Made by a program: the position numbers and the translations under genes
Notes under the pieces: generated by a model
What the model saw: the letters and a program-made list of their open reading frames with translations, nothing else
Told to the model about the DNA's origin: nothing
Database searches by the model: none
Origin: Sindora glabra
Taxonomy: Eukaryota > Streptophyta > Magnoliopsida > Fabales > Fabaceae
NCBI GenBank assembly: GCA_020226215.1
Contig: CM035232.1
Location: 57,545,220-57,609,219 of the forward strand
Reading direction: 5' to 3'
DNA length: 64,000 bases
In this document: positions 24,118 to 36,601 of the stretch, piece after piece
Numbering within the stretch: position 1 is the first letter of the stretch
Layout: each line of letters starts with the position of its first letter

Positions 24118-24145
24118 ATTTTCAATAATAAAAATAATAACATAT
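23700..24145 (+). repeat. Degenerate AT-rich minisatellite, period about 62-68 bp
   Basis: Successive units read ataataaaaa-taacatat-tgaatataattctcataaa-ttga-ca-atat. Clear unit starts lie near 23850, 23920, 23985 and 24125. The last unit is interrupted by the long AT array. Unit divergence falls toward the right, suggesting recent expansion there. Confidence 0.7.
24037..24114 (+). repeat. (AT)39 microsatellite
   Basis: Uninterrupted alternating AT for 78 bp, embedded in the minisatellite. The apparent open frames across it on both strands (Tyr-Ile repeats) are artefacts. Confidence 0.95.
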
Positions 24146-24425
24146 GCATCATTCTTATGTTGTATTATAAGATATAGGATCTCCAACTCTTAATACATCC
24201 TAAAGCTGAAATGCCCTAAGTTTTTCCTTTAAATTTTCCTCATCTCTTTTCCAAGTTCATTTGTTTGATTATTATCCATCCATATTCAGGAATAATATTC
24301 AACACTTAACATAATTTTTGAAACACATTTTGTAGTAAACAAAGGGGTACTAAACCTTTCCTTATACATTCGTATTTTTTTCTTTTAAATTTTAAATACT
24401 TCTCATACCCAAGTGTTTATTTCAT

Positions 24426-24449
24426 ATGTGTGTGTGTGTGTGTGTGTGT
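24426..24449 (+). repeat. (TG)12 microsatellite
   Basis: Uninterrupted TG dinucleotide run of about 24 bp. Confidence 0.9.
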
Positions 24450-26720
24450 TCATTTTTTTTAATGTTAATATAATCACTTAAACTTTGAAATCAAACAATA
24501 TCTTTAACATTTCATTCCTAGGGTGACCAAAACCACCAAATTTATAACATAAAATTTAGTTTATTTTACCCTATAAATGTAAACAAAAATGAGGAGATGT
24601 TTATATACATCCTTCATTAACTTAAAGCTATATCATATCTCAAGATCATTGACTTCAAAACTTCATGAATTCACTAGCTTAATCAATATTCCTCTTAATA
24701 AGGTCAAATCATATAAACCAACTTATAAGATGATTAAATGAATATTCTCATCACAAAATGATGCAAAACTCATTTCCAACCATACTCTTATCATACTCAA
24801 TTATTTAATTCTTCATCTATCAAATTCTTCTTCATTCTTCTTCATTCTTACATGGATATATTTTCATGCCTCATACATATATACATTTTTCTACTAAAAA
24901 TTTTTTAGTGGGCGGTATATTAAAAATCTTAGCACATGAGTATAGGAAGAATACTTATATCCTTAAATGGAGAACTTGGTGAAACTCTCCTCCATGGGAT
25001 TCTCTTTGGATTCCTCCTTAAGGATGGCACAAAACTTAATAAAATTCCTAGTAGAAACCTCACAAAAGAAAAACTCTAAGAAATCACATGATTTTACTTG
25101 CTTTGGTTCTTCCTTTCTCTTAGTTTCCTCTTATTTTGATACTTCTATCTTCCTAATTTGAAACAAAGCCCTATATTCTCCTATGGTTAGCTTCTTTCCT
25201 TTCTTTTTATTGGTGGTCTCATGGTGTAAAATGTATAAAGGATGAAGATGGAGGTGGATGTAAGAGTGATGAGCTTTAGTTTAGCTAAGGGGAGAAGAGT
25301 GGAAATGGTGTGCCTTGGCTATCTAAGTGTTGTGCATTACTAGAGAGGAAAGAAGAGTCTTGATTGTGTTTTTGAGCGGCTTAACCTAATGAGTATTCCT
25401 TTTATACACATGCTTACTTATCATCTAAATCATATCCTACCCATTGGTTTGAAATCTTTAGCCACACTTACATTGGCCTTTAAGTGATAATGCAAAAGAT
25501 GAACTAAAGAAAAATTTAAAAACTTAATCAAATTATGTATTAGGTGGAAACTCTCCATTTCAACTCCATTGGCTACTATTTATCTTATTTTAATTTATTT
25601 TTTAATTAATAAAAAAAAGCTCAACATGCATTGGTTGTTAGTTTCTCTTAGGATTATTGTTAAGGCTAGTTCAAGGAAAATTTTCAAGTTGTTTTTAATA
25701 GAAATTTGGATTCCATTTTAGGAACCCTTAGGACTAGGTAGTTCTACCAATCTTAAGGCTAAGTGGGCTTTACCCATTTTGGGTTTGATGACCCACACCA
25801 TTTCAATACTTAAACATGCCCTGTGTATCAAGTTTTCATCTTTTAATAGGCTATGAGCCTTTCTTTTTGCATAATGGCACATTCTTTTCATAATTATTTA
25901 TTTACCAATCCAAAAATTAGATTTTATCTTACTACAATCCAATTGCATTCTCACCTTCATTTCTCATTAATCCATTCTTCATAGGCTTCTTGCATGTATT
26001 CCCCAATTACCTTTCTATCTTAAACCATATTCATGTCACTTTTAGGAAAAAAATTATATCTAATCGATCTTTTGGTATTTTATATTAAAATTTGAAAAAA
26101 ATAGCCGTATCCTCTAACTAACTATAAAATTTTACATCAATTGCACATTCCTAGAAAAAATTATGACTAAGATACTAGAGGTAGATTAGTGTTGTGACAC
26201 CTAGAAATTTCCTAATTTCAAAAAAAAATTATAGTATCAACTGGGTGAGAATTAAATTATGAAATTCATATAAATTGAAGCCCCAGATGTTAGTTCTGCA
26301 AATCTTTTAATATTTTGTTAATTGGGCCTTTCTATCATAAGTTAGAGACCAAATATTGTCAAATGCTTAGAAATCTTATATAATGTACCAAATTATGAAT
26401 TCTTTTCTAATTTCTTATTTTATGCTTCATTCATCAACTCACATTTTTATCTAACACAATCATATTCTACTTTTCCCAAAATTTGGGTTCTCATATTTCC
26501 AAATTCTTTTTTCCAAAAATCTCCATAAAATATGTTAAATAATCAATCATTCCATACGTACGTAATTGTTCCCTACCAAACCCTCTTATCCTTTTTTTTT
26601 TGTTTGGATCAACTTATTCCTTGTGTCATTCTCCTTTCACCCTTACCTACCTTATTACTTATTGGTGATTCTCTCTAACACACCATGATTTATACCTAAT
26701 TACCATACATAAACTTTTGG
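24450..26720. other. AT-rich DNA, probable LTR-retrotransposon debris
   Basis: No conserved domain is visible. Near 26195 a TGTGACACCTAGAAATTTCC string resembles the TGT-ACACC start of plant chromovirus LTRs and recalls TGTCACACC at 35703. A frame at 24967-25158 (MENLVKLSSMGFSLD) is unrecognised. Both are weak hints only. Confidence 0.3.
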
Positions 26721-26883
26721 AGTGTTACAATGATTTAGCAAATCTAGCATGGATGTTTCCTAGTAGCCACATAAGTTATACACCCACTACGAATGAAAAT
26801 TAGAAAAATTTAAAGAGGATTAGTTGAGTAATTAATTATTTTATTAGTTTTTTAAGAACAATGAAATAGCAAATTTTAATTAG

Positions 26884-26918
26884 TAGTAGGCATACAATTT
26901 GTAATTGTATGCCTACTA
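26884..26918. repeat. Perfect hairpin with 16-bp arms and 3-bp loop
   Basis: The left arm TAGTAGGCATACAATT and the right arm AATTGTATGCCTACTA are exact reverse complements around TGT. It sits directly after a copy of the dispersed AT-rich repeat and marks the switch from AT-rich DNA to the GC-richer PPR 3' flank. Confidence 0.9.
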
Positions 26919-26939
26919 ACCAAGTAAAAATCTCTCTAG

Positions 26940-28581
26940 GACAGCAAAAAATACAGTAATTTGCACGATCCATCCACTAGAAGTTGCGTATACGGTCAAC
27001 AAGCATCTGAACTCTTCAGCGCCAAGAGATAGAAACTCTTAATCCAGTCCCTTAAGACCTCCAATTTGTGGGAATCCCCTACCTGCTCTTCTGTTACTGA
27101 TCAAACCTATTCCATTACATGCATGATTCTTAAAAGGCGATGAACTCAGCTAAGGAAAATCCTTTTCTGCTTTTTAAGGTGTGGAACATGCATATTCCTT
27201 GTGCTTGCTTCACTTCATATCAAGCAAAATCTAGGCAACATCATCTGCATCTTTGTTTTAGGAGTTTTCTTAACTCTTGGAAGGACATAGCCTCTGCACT
27301 GGTACAGATTATTCTCACCTGGAAGGGGCAGTATAACATTTCGACCATAGATCCTGCAGTTCCAGCTGAATGGCAATTAGTGGGGAAGGATATTTCAAAC
27401 CATCATGACAACCTGGACCTGTTAGACCTTGCATTCCAACAGTGAAGCAATACATGATACGAACGCTGTTCTTCAAAATAGCCCATTGCTCCAACAGGAC
27501 GCTTTTTAAGGAATGGTTTGTATGTCTATACTCCGGAAAACTTCCTGTAAGACGGAAATAAAAAATGAAAACAGGATGTTCTTTGCATACCATTACATTT
27601 TTAATATAAATATGTAAACAGAATCTCACTTTAGTTCAGAAGCAGAGGACTGGTGCAATTAATAGCCTCAGAAAATTATCAGGCAAGCAATATTCAAGTT
27701 TAATATCGAAGATATTTTTGATGATATACATATGTAGCTTGTTTAAATTTAAATACAAATCTCAACTAAACAAATTAGAGATGCTCGCATTAGAAATTTG
27801 GAAAAAAAAAAAAAGAAAAAAAAAGTCTACAATTTACCCAAAAAAATGGCTACAAGACGAATGAACTTTGATATATAGATACAAAAAAGGTACAATTTCA
27901 CATGCTACATATGAACAATATTTATGATTTTCCAGAATTATAAAAAACAAACTTCGACACACAGATAGAAGTGCAATACTATAACAGCTAGTAAGAACAT
28001 AAATATTATTCCCTTTCATTTTGCAAAGGAATATTTTACATACACCAAGTTAATCAGATACGACAAAGACTTAATTTGGGTAATTCAAAACTTCTATTTA
28101 CAAAGGACAAGGATTTACATCTGCCTGTCTGCCTTGAATTCTTCCCGCTGGCTTTTGTTCCAAATCAGGACCTCAGAGAAAGTTGATTGCCTTTGGGCAA
28201 AAGTGCAAGGTGATTCTCATTCCTCCATCCATAGCTATACTGCAGGAGTTATGCTAAACTGGCAGTGCTAAGCTTGTCTTGCGTTATATGATGCCAAGTA
28301 ATGTTAGCACATTCATTTTGATTCACATAAGATCACTCACTACACATTCGGCCCAACCTGATTCAAATTGGCACCAACAAATTTTGCCAGGTGTGTAGGA
28401 AGGCCGGGTGAATTAATATATGTGTGATTAGTAGCTCTTGTAATGCACTTCGAAATGTGAATTGGTGAAGAGTGCAACCTACATGCTGTCAACCAGGTTG
28501 CACTTTCAGTTATTTTAGGAGGTTGCTAAAATTTGCAAGCATTACTCAGCCAGGTTCAGAGGCAAATTGCTGAGTTAATAT
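26940..28581 (-). other. PPR gene downstream region, probable 3' UTR or spliced 3' exons
   Basis: Two patches have gene-like composition (26990-27560 and 28040-28580), separated by AT-rich DNA with GT/AG-like signals on the minus strand. No long or conserved frame is present. The patch next to the PPR stop codon is most simply its 3' UTR. The distal patch could be a further 3' UTR exon, but this cannot be decided without transcript data. Confidence 0.35.
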
Positions 28582-31143
28582 CTAATCATTATCATAATCA
28601 TCTACTCCAAGCACACATGAGAGTGCTGACATCCATGCTGGCGGGCCACGGGGTTCTTCCCTCTTGATCATTTCTTCCAACTTCTCAACAGCTTGCTTTG
28701 AAACTCCACATTTCAGTAATATAATTCCCAGAGATTTGAATGTGCAATCATCTGGATGAATTTCAGCTTCTATCATCTCCATGAAAGTCTCTACAGCTTC
28801 CTTGGATCTCCCAAGCAGAGCATACAAGCCAATCACATTATTGTAACTTAAAATATCAGTCAAGAATCCCAGTTTTCCCATCTGCTTGGCAATTTGAATA
28901 GCTTCATCCAACCTACCCATTTTCTTATACATACATAACATCATTGCAAATGTAAACTCATTTGCACTTCCTGTATTCTTCAAGCTCTCAAATATCTCTC
29001 TTGCTTGCTTCACCATATATCGCTTAGTATAAAGGTCAAGCATACAATTAGAAGAATATACAGAAGCCCCTTCTTCTGATGATTGAAGCAACTTGAATGC
29101 TTCTTCTGCTTCTTTCAGGTAGCCAACTTTGGTATACAACTTTATCAGGGTGTTATATATAACAGCATTCCCTGGCAAGCCTGTCCTTTTCATTTCATCA
29201 ACATAACTGATGGCTTCTTTAATACATCCAGCATCAGCAAAAGCATTGATCAACACCCCATAGACTACAACATCAGGTTGCACAGAATGTCTAGTCATCT
29301 CTTTGTACAATTCTTCTGCCATTTTTAATTCTCCTAATTTTGCAAAGCTGGAAATCACAGTACAATATGGTATGCAATCACTCACTAATCCTGCCTCCTG
29401 CATCATCTTCAAGTAAGGTTTGGCCATATGCGGCTTATCTGCACTGGCCAAAATTTGTATTACAGAATTATAGCTACATTTGTCCGCAACTACACCATCT
29501 TTTTCCATATTATCAAACAATTGACATGCTTCACCATAGTACTTACCCATCCCATAAGCTTTAATCATCACATTGAACTCGAGGACAGTAAGCTTCTTCC
29601 TTTCTTGACAGCAAATGAAAACCTTCTCAGCTTCTAAAGTATGGCCACGTTCCCCATATGCATCAATGTTGGCAGAATAGCACTCGGAAGTCATATTCCC
29701 AGCTAAATGAAACCTCTTGAACCATAACCATGACTTCTCAGGCATCCCTGCTTCTATGTACATCCTGGTCAAAGCAGACTGAGTAAATTCATCAATTTCA
29801 AGACCCCTTTCGTCCATCTCTGATATGAGATCTTCTGCTTCACGAACCATTTTCCTAATTGAATAAGCATACAAAAGGGTACGGTAACTCAGAAGATCCG
29901 GCTCAAGGCAGGCCTCTTTCATCTTTGTGAGATATTTTGCTGCTGTGTCTACATCATTCTGCTTTGTATGGAGAGAGATGAGAATATTATACGTCCTTGT
30001 GTTAGGTGGGCATCGAAGCTCCTCCATTTTCTGCAGAAGCAAACTTACTTCCTCTAGCTGTCCTTGGTTGCCACAGATGTGAATCATTGTATTGAACGTC
30101 ACTGTAGTTGGGACTATGCCTTCTTTAAGCATCTTAGAAAATGTTTCCGATGCTTCTCTAACTTGACCAGCTTTCCCATATGTGTCAATCAAGGTGTTAT
30201 ATGTATGTGAGCTCAAAATTACATTAGCATTTGATAGCATCTTGTCCAGCTCAGGAGTAGCCACAGTAACATTGTTCTTTGGCCTTGAAGATTTACCTAA
30301 TGACCACTTTCTGAAAAAGCCTTCTGCTTTTTGAAATTCTCCTGATTTCTTGTACAATTGAACTACAGTCACCATGGTGACCTCATCAGGTTCCATCCCT
30401 TGTCTATGCATCTTTCCGAGCCAATCAAGTGCCTCTTCTTTAAGTCCACCTTTGCTATAAACATCAATCAAAGTTCCATATGTAGAATTTATAGGGGCAA
30501 TTCTCTTTGTATTCATCTCATTCCACAAACTCTCTACATGGCTCCACTTATGTGCTTTGCCAAGGGTCCTAAGCATAATATTATAGTGAATCACGTTCAA
30601 TTCATGGCAATTCTTTTTAAACCATTCAAAAATCTCCAAAGCCCTCTCCCACTTAAACTGTTCCTTCAAAATTATACTCCTTTCCTTATTATTAAGCTTC
30701 TCTCCCCAGGGCCTCAAAGCCTCATCCAAATCCTGAATTGTATTCAGAGCTTCCAAAATTGCTGGAATACCTCCACCATAAGACAACCATTTCTTCGAAC
30801 ACTTGGACTGCACTTTTTCCATCGAACCACTCCCACTAGCGGTTCCGAAATTAGCACCCACATCTCTTCCATTATCTGAATTCCTCTCCAAATTATGTCT
30901 ATTCAACCCAGATTTTCTATCAACACTATTTCTTTCTTTTCCTTCACGACGTTGAACTCTGCTAGTGCCAGACCTCGTAACATCTCCATTTGTGCGGAGA
31001 GGCACCCTTTGTTCAATGCTTTTCTTGGTAAAGCGTTCAACTTTCTCCGATGTAGAAACTGTAGTTTTGACTCCAGGGAGTGTTTTGGAGGAACACAGTA
31101 CGTGGAAGCTGCTGGTCTCCAAGAGTTGGAGCGTCGCAAACAT
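28582..31143 (-). CDS. P-class pentatricopeptide repeat protein, At1g73710-like
   Basis: Intronless gene for a PPR protein of 853 aa. PPR proteins bind organelle RNA and act in its stability, splicing or translation. From about residue 120 on, nearly the whole protein is made of 35-residue repeats of the form YNTLIDxYxKxGxxxEAxxxFxxMxxxGxxPD (about 17-19 by eye), with no E, DYW or SMR domain, so it is P-class. The pre-repeat segment KKWLSYGGGIPAILEALNTI and the repeat order agree with what I recall of Arabidopsis At1g73710. The amino end (MFATLQLLETSSFHV) is hydrophobic and Ser-rich and fits an organelle transit peptide. The same frame extends upstream to 31212, but the codon there is GTG and no ATG precedes it before a TGA at about 31240, so 31143 is the start. 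No defects are seen. Confidence 0.93.
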   Translation of the reverse strand: MFATLQLLETSSFHVLCSSKTLPGVKTTVSTSEKVERFTKKSIEQRVPLRTNGDVTRSGTSRVQRREGKERNSVDRKSGLNRHNLERNSDNGRDVGANFGTASGSGSMEKVQSKCSKKWLSYGGGIPAILEALNTIQDLDEALRPWGEKLNNKERSIILKEQFKWERALEIFEWFKKNCHELNVIHYNIMLRTLGKAHKWSHVESLWNEMNTKRIAPINSTYGTLIDVYSKGGLKEEALDWLGKMHRQGMEPDEVTMVTVVQLYKKSGEFQKAEGFFRKWSLGKSSRPKNNVTVATPELDKMLSNANVILSSHTYNTLIDTYGKAGQVREASETFSKMLKEGIVPTTVTFNTMIHICGNQGQLEEVSLLLQKMEELRCPPNTRTYNILISLHTKQNDVDTAAKYLTKMKEACLEPDLLSYRTLLYAYSIRKMVREAEDLISEMDERGLEIDEFTQSALTRMYIEAGMPEKSWLWFKRFHLAGNMTSECYSANIDAYGERGHTLEAEKVFICCQERKKLTVLEFNVMIKAYGMGKYYGEACQLFDNMEKDGVVADKCSYNSVIQILASADKPHMAKPYLKMMQEAGLVSDCIPYCTVISSFAKLGELKMAEELYKEMTRHSVQPDVVVYGVLINAFADAGCIKEAISYVDEMKRTGLPGNAVIYNTLIKLYTKVGYLKEAEEAFKLLQSSEEGASVYSSNCMLDLYTKRYMVKQAREIFESLKNTGSANEFTFAMMLCMYKKMGRLDEAIQIAKQMGKLGFLTDILSYNNVIGLYALLGRSKEAVETFMEMIEAEIHPDDCTFKSLGIILLKCGVSKQAVEKLEEMIKREEPRGPPAWMSALSCVLGVDDYDND

Positions 31144-31328
31144 TTCTACGTCGGCAGAGATGAAGAATGAGAGCAATGACTTACGATTGTATGATGCTTG
31201 TTTAAGGATCACTGAGAAAATGGGAACATGCTGACGGTTTCAGTCTTCGCGTATTCTGTTTGAAAATGTAATGCTCGCAAAGGCAGCGCTGGTTCGGTGT
31301 TTTACGCATTCAATTTTCCGACAAGGTT

Positions 31329-31518
31329 CAGAGTTCAGAATGATTTTCTATCGATTTCAAATAATATCTAAGGTACAAACATAAAAGGGAAAATTGCAAA
31401 TAATCTGGTCCGGGTGATTGGATTTTAGGATTTCAGAGTTCAGAGAATGATTTTCTATCGATTTCAAATAGTATCCAAGGTACAAACATAAAAGGGAAAA
31501 TTGCAAATAATCTTGTCC
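31329..31518. repeat. Tandem duplication (period about 105-107 bp) upstream of the PPR gene
   Basis: gagttcag(ag)aatgattttc through tcgatttcaaat to gggaaaattgcaaataatct occurs twice, from 31331 and 31436, nearly identical. It lies 190-375 bp before the PPR start codon and so within its likely promoter. Confidence 0.9.
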
Positions 31519-34500
31519 AATTGATAATAGTGGGTGTAAAATTTGAATTTTATATAATTATAAAAAATAAAATTTAAATTTTTATAATTTAATAAAATAA
31601 ATTTCAATCATTAAAGGGGGTTATTTATAATTTTCTGAACATAAAATTACATTCATCAATACCATCAATACAATCAATCCAACTCAATCAAATATGATTT
31701 ATTATTAATTTATTTATTATTAATTTTATATTTTTAATTAATTAAAATTAATCATTATTGTAATAATAATAATTATAATTATAAATAATTATTATTATAA
31801 TTATAAAATATAATTATATTTTATTGTCACTGTATCTTAAAAATTTATATTATTATTTATTATAAAAACTAATGCATATAAAATAAAACAAGAACTGTAA
31901 AACATATAAATAGAAAAAGTTGAAGAATGTCGTCAAAATCTCTCTTTGTAGAGAATATGAAAGATTAACAAGAGGAAATAAAAATTAGTTATGTTAATTT
32001 GATTTTAATGCGATGAGTATTTATAATTATATAGGGATTATATATGTAAAAGTTAATCGTTGTACGGCCAATTACTAATGTTAGCATAGCAGCGATTGGT
32101 GCTTATTACTAAATAACTACTCCACGTTACATTGCCATTATATTACTAAATTATCTATCCCACACTACATTGTCTAATAAAACAAAATTTAAATATATCA
32201 TAATCTTATAAATAAATACATAAATAATATATTTATTCTTTGATACATACGTTTCTAATAGATTAGTATGTTTCAAATTATTTTATGCCCTTTACAAACA
32301 TGTACATAATTTATAATTTATATTTATAATTATATATAAACTTCATTGATACTTTAACATAATTTATATGAATTAATAAATATTTAATATTCACAATTTA
32401 CAATTAAATTATATATCACGCCCCTTCTTTTGTTAAGAAGAACTGAACTTTATTTATTCAATAACAAGGCAGAATGTCCGAATCACCATAGAGAGAAATA
32501 CATACTATCTTATTAGAGTACACAATAGAAGCTAAGAGATTAGATTTCGCGACCAGATGCTATGATCATTCATAATCTAAAAATTCTGACAAATTCATCA
32601 AGAATGGCTGAGAGAACCCTCCAACTAAACAAATAATCTTTCTTTTTTTTTTTTTTTTTTACTTTAGCCAGTTTAAAATCTAGCAAACAATTTCAAAAGA
32701 TTAGCTTGGAGAAATAAAGCCACAGTAATAGGAGTTTCCATGAAGAAATACGAAAAGTAAAGCATCTTCTTGAAGAAGGATCTCATTGGATAGAACATAA
32801 AATATCATCATATATTTCATTTGAAGAGAACAACAAATTTTCAGCAAAAAATTAAAAAATAAAAATACAAAATACAAATACTCAAATCTCACTTTACAGA
32901 CGGCGAAAAATCGCTCCCAGAGCGAGGTCATATCATGATAAGCAATCAAAACCAAAACGAGGGGAACTTGTAGACACTAGAGAGACACGTAGCAGAAAGA
33001 GAATATATCACATGCTTATTATAATGGTATTAAAAACAAAACAAGGCACTAATGTACATTAATTTCAATTTCAATGTAACAAGATTAAAGAAAGAAAATT
33101 GAATTAGATGCATATGATTTTAATGTAATACATAAAAATGAATTGAAAATTATATGAAAATAAAGGAAACTACATCTTATTTATTTGTGGTCTCGATGAT
33201 TTTTACTCAATTTATTAATGTTTTTTAATGTTAAATTTGTTTATATGTACTATCTATCGTTAACATTTTTTTATTTAAGCTTTCTCTAACATAATTTTTT
33301 ATGAAAATTTTATAAAAGTCAAGTTAAATAAAATCATATGAAATCACATTTAGATAAAAATATAATTTTCTTATATATATGTGAAACAAAGTTAAAAATT
33401 CTCAATAAAAACTAAAAATATTAGTTTTGTTTTCTTATTTCAATAACCTTCTTTGTCCATGATAATATATATATTTTTAATCTCCATTGAAAATTCTAGA
33501 CATAAAATAACATAAATATGAAAAATTAATACTTTACATTTTCTTTGAATTCACTATCCATTTGTTATGGAATATTTCATTAAAAATTAAATAAAAAATT
33601 TAGATAGATAAAGTGTTAATATTATAGAAAACACATGACGGTGAATTTTGACACTTAAAAAACATAGCTAAATCAAGTGAAAATTGATAAAATCATATGT
33701 GGACAAAATGTAACTTTTTCTAAAAATAATGTGATAAATAAATATATAATAATAATATTATAACTTTTACTTAAAAATTTATTACCATTAATTTAATTTA
33801 ATAAAATAAAATATTGACAGCAAATTCATCGATTTCATATAATTTAAAATTTTAATTTCAAATTTTTAAATTGGGAATGATGAGAAAATCCGATCACAGT
33901 AATCTAATCATTGTTAATGTTTTATATGGATGTGATAAAATAGGTTGGGCCTAGTAGGTTAATTTAAAACTGAGATTGATTAATCCTAAAGAATTGGAAC
34001 TAATTTAACCTGCCAAATTATTAAGTTAGTCTATTAGTTTGATTTTATTAGGCTAATGGCTATGGCTTAACTTGTTAAGCTAGCCCATTAAACTTTTTTT
34101 ATAAAATAGTAAAATGATGGTAGTAACTTAATTTTAGCAGGTTAATCAGATTTTGATATTTTAAGTTTTTGTATCTTAATTTTTAGAAATTTAAAAAAGA
34201 TAAATATAAAATAAATAAGAACTATAATTTAAATTTTTTACCTTATGATATGGCATTATCAAAATAAAATGAGTAAACTATTAAATTGATATCTAAAAGA
34301 TACATATTATATCAAATTTTTCTTTATCACAACCCCACTTAGATGGTAATTAGCATAGGAAGTTGCCATTGACAATCACTCACAAGCCTTACCAAATGCA
34401 CAATAACATACTTAACTCATTACATTGCATATAGATTATAAAAGGACTTCAAGAGATCCGATCTTGATTTGACATTATGTAAATAATGCAATTACTTACT

Positions 34501-34860
34501 CCAATTGTCTCATTACTTATTGTTATATTATGATGATTCTCAATGTAGGCCTGCCTTTAGCTAGTTTAGAAAGGCAACTAGGTACTTAAAGGAAAAGAAT
34601 AAAAAAAAAATGGAAAGAAAGAAAAAAAGAGAGAAAGATATAATGACTTTACTTGAAACTCAGTAAGTAATTATTTTAATAAAAAAATGCAGAACTTAAA
34701 TTCAAACTCTTAAAAATTGATTATATGTTAGAAGAAACTAAACTAATATCTCTTCCATAAGATAAGAGAAAATTTTCATACCTAAGTAATGGAAACGAGA
34801 CGATATTACATAAGATGAACTCGATCTTACCTATTGGTCTTTTAAGAATGGCAAGAATGA

Positions 34861-34888
34861 GTGTATGTGTGTGTGTGTGTGTGTGTAT
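34861..34888 (+). repeat. (GT)n microsatellite
   Basis: About 28 bp of GT with one TA interruption near each end. Confidence 0.85.
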
Positions 34889-36065
34889 GTTGCAAAATGA
34901 TTTCTCATGATCGACTATCGAAACAAGGTACTATCTTAAGGTGCAAATTGTTTCAATCATTGTTCTTTGTCAAACATAGAAGGACTTAAACAATTAGTAA
35001 GAATATAAATACAAAATAATTAAATAAATTTCTTTATGACTCCTTTCAACTTTATCCCTTAGAAGCCCATTCTTATCCTATTAGGAACACCTTTTAAATT
35101 TTAAAATAATTTTTGTGAAAAATAGTAAATTATTATAACAAAATATGAGATAAAATTTTTATATGAAATAATTGAGAAAAGAGTATTCTAAAATGTTTAA
35201 AATTAATTATCATTAGATGTGAGTATTTGAGTTTAGAGAAAACTTAGGGTACTTTTTTATTTTTGTCCCTAACTCTATTTTTTCCTTATTTGTTTATTTT
35301 TTAGCTAACCCTTCTCATTTATCCACCAACATACACAAACCTTTTCTTCTCTTCGCCTTTTAGTAAGCTAAAGGAGCACCAATTCTCATCAATCACTCAC
35401 ACTTTTCCATTCAAACAAGTTAAAGCCTTCTAATCTTTGTGAAGCTTTTCCTCATTTTCTTTTCAAATTTGGAATGATTAAAGGATTTTGTTTCAAAAAA
35501 GGATTTAAAGCCTTAACTTGGATTCTTAAAATTTTCGATGATTGGAAGAAACCAAACAATAATTTTTGTCATCTATAGTCTCCTCCATACAAGATAAATA
35601 AACATTCTAAATAGAATTGAATGATTTTAGATGAAATTAGTTTGTTAATGTCAAGTTTCTTTGTTATTATAAATCTTAAGAGGTTGTTACGATCTATATA
35701 TGTCACACCTTCTTCAAAATTTTGGAAATTTAAATTTGTGTTATGTTTTGGAGGAGGGAAAAAATTAAATTAATTTCAGTAAAATAAATTCAACAGAAAG
35801 AAATTTTCAAAGGAATGGATAAATTATGATGAGAGAGTATAAATGAGAAAATTTGGTGAAAATAAAATACTAATTGAATAAAATATGAGATAAAACTTGA
35901 AGAAAAATAAATAAGGAAAAGAGAAATTTATTAATTAAATGAACCTTCAGTAAAATTTTTAGATAAAGCAAAATAGTGAAAGGATATAAATGTTTAAAAG
36001 TGAGTATAAATGAAGGGTTAAGAGTTAAAAAGGATGATGGGAAAATTAAGTGTGAAAAAGGAATG

Positions 36066-36130
36066 CGTTAGTCAACTATCACTATTCAAGATGCATTTCA
36101 AACTAGCATAGTCGATTGTATAATTAACTA
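36066..36130. repeat. Palindrome-variant cluster 1, left part (TAGTCAACTA type)
   Basis: Contains ttagtcaactatc and catagtcgattgta-taattaactatag, all variants of a TAGTYRACTA palindrome. The same core recurs at 36830-36990 and 52812-52860. Confidence 0.5.
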
Positions 36131-36520
36131 TAGCTCAAGAAAGAGGGCTAATGAGTATAAGACATAACTTGCATTCTTCCAAAAGGAATACACACCTGAA
36201 TATCCATCCATCAAGGTATTATTTGCCATTTTCTAGCATCTAACCTCTTCATTCTCTCTCAAATTCTCTCATTTCCCTTTTTCTTCTTTTTCTTCAAGAT
36301 TTTCTTTAATTAAACAAAGCTAGGAGTAATTTCTTGTTGAATTCTTCATATAAACATGGTCAGGCCTTTTTAGCAACTCTAGAATTTTCATAATTTTCTT
36401 TGAAATTATGGAAAATTTTAATATTTAGCTTAAAAGAGGATAAATCAACCCTAATAAGAAATATTTGTAACTTCAGTCAATTAAGACTAAGAAGTAGCAA
36501 AATCGGCCTTCGAAAACTTT

Positions 36521-36601
36521 CCTTATAAAATGTGAGTAAACAATCTAGTTTAAATTTAACCTTCCTTATAAAATATAAGTAAACAATCTAGTTTAAATTT
36601 A
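36521..36601 (+). repeat. Tandem duplication, period 43 bp
   Basis: ccttataaaat-t-agtaaacaat followed by ctagtttaaattta occurs twice, starting at 36521 and 36564, almost identical. Confidence 0.9.

Noticed and set aside
23700..24145. CRISPR-like array of regularly spaced repeats
   Set aside because: Repeats are degenerate and directly adjoining without unique spacers, and the genome is eukaryotic.
24008..24193. Open frames of Tyr-Ile repeats on both strands
   Set aside because: They are translations of an AT dinucleotide array. The same applies to 47269-47466.
29083..31234. Plus-strand and alternate-frame open frames over the PPR gene
   Set aside because: Shadows of the 853-codon PPR gene; no domain of their own.
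26195..35720. A pair of chromovirus LTRs starting at 26195 and 35703 (TGTGACACC / TGTCACACC)
   Set aside because: The match is limited to a few bases at the presumed start, the PPR gene lies between, and no ends, PBS or polyproteins are seen.
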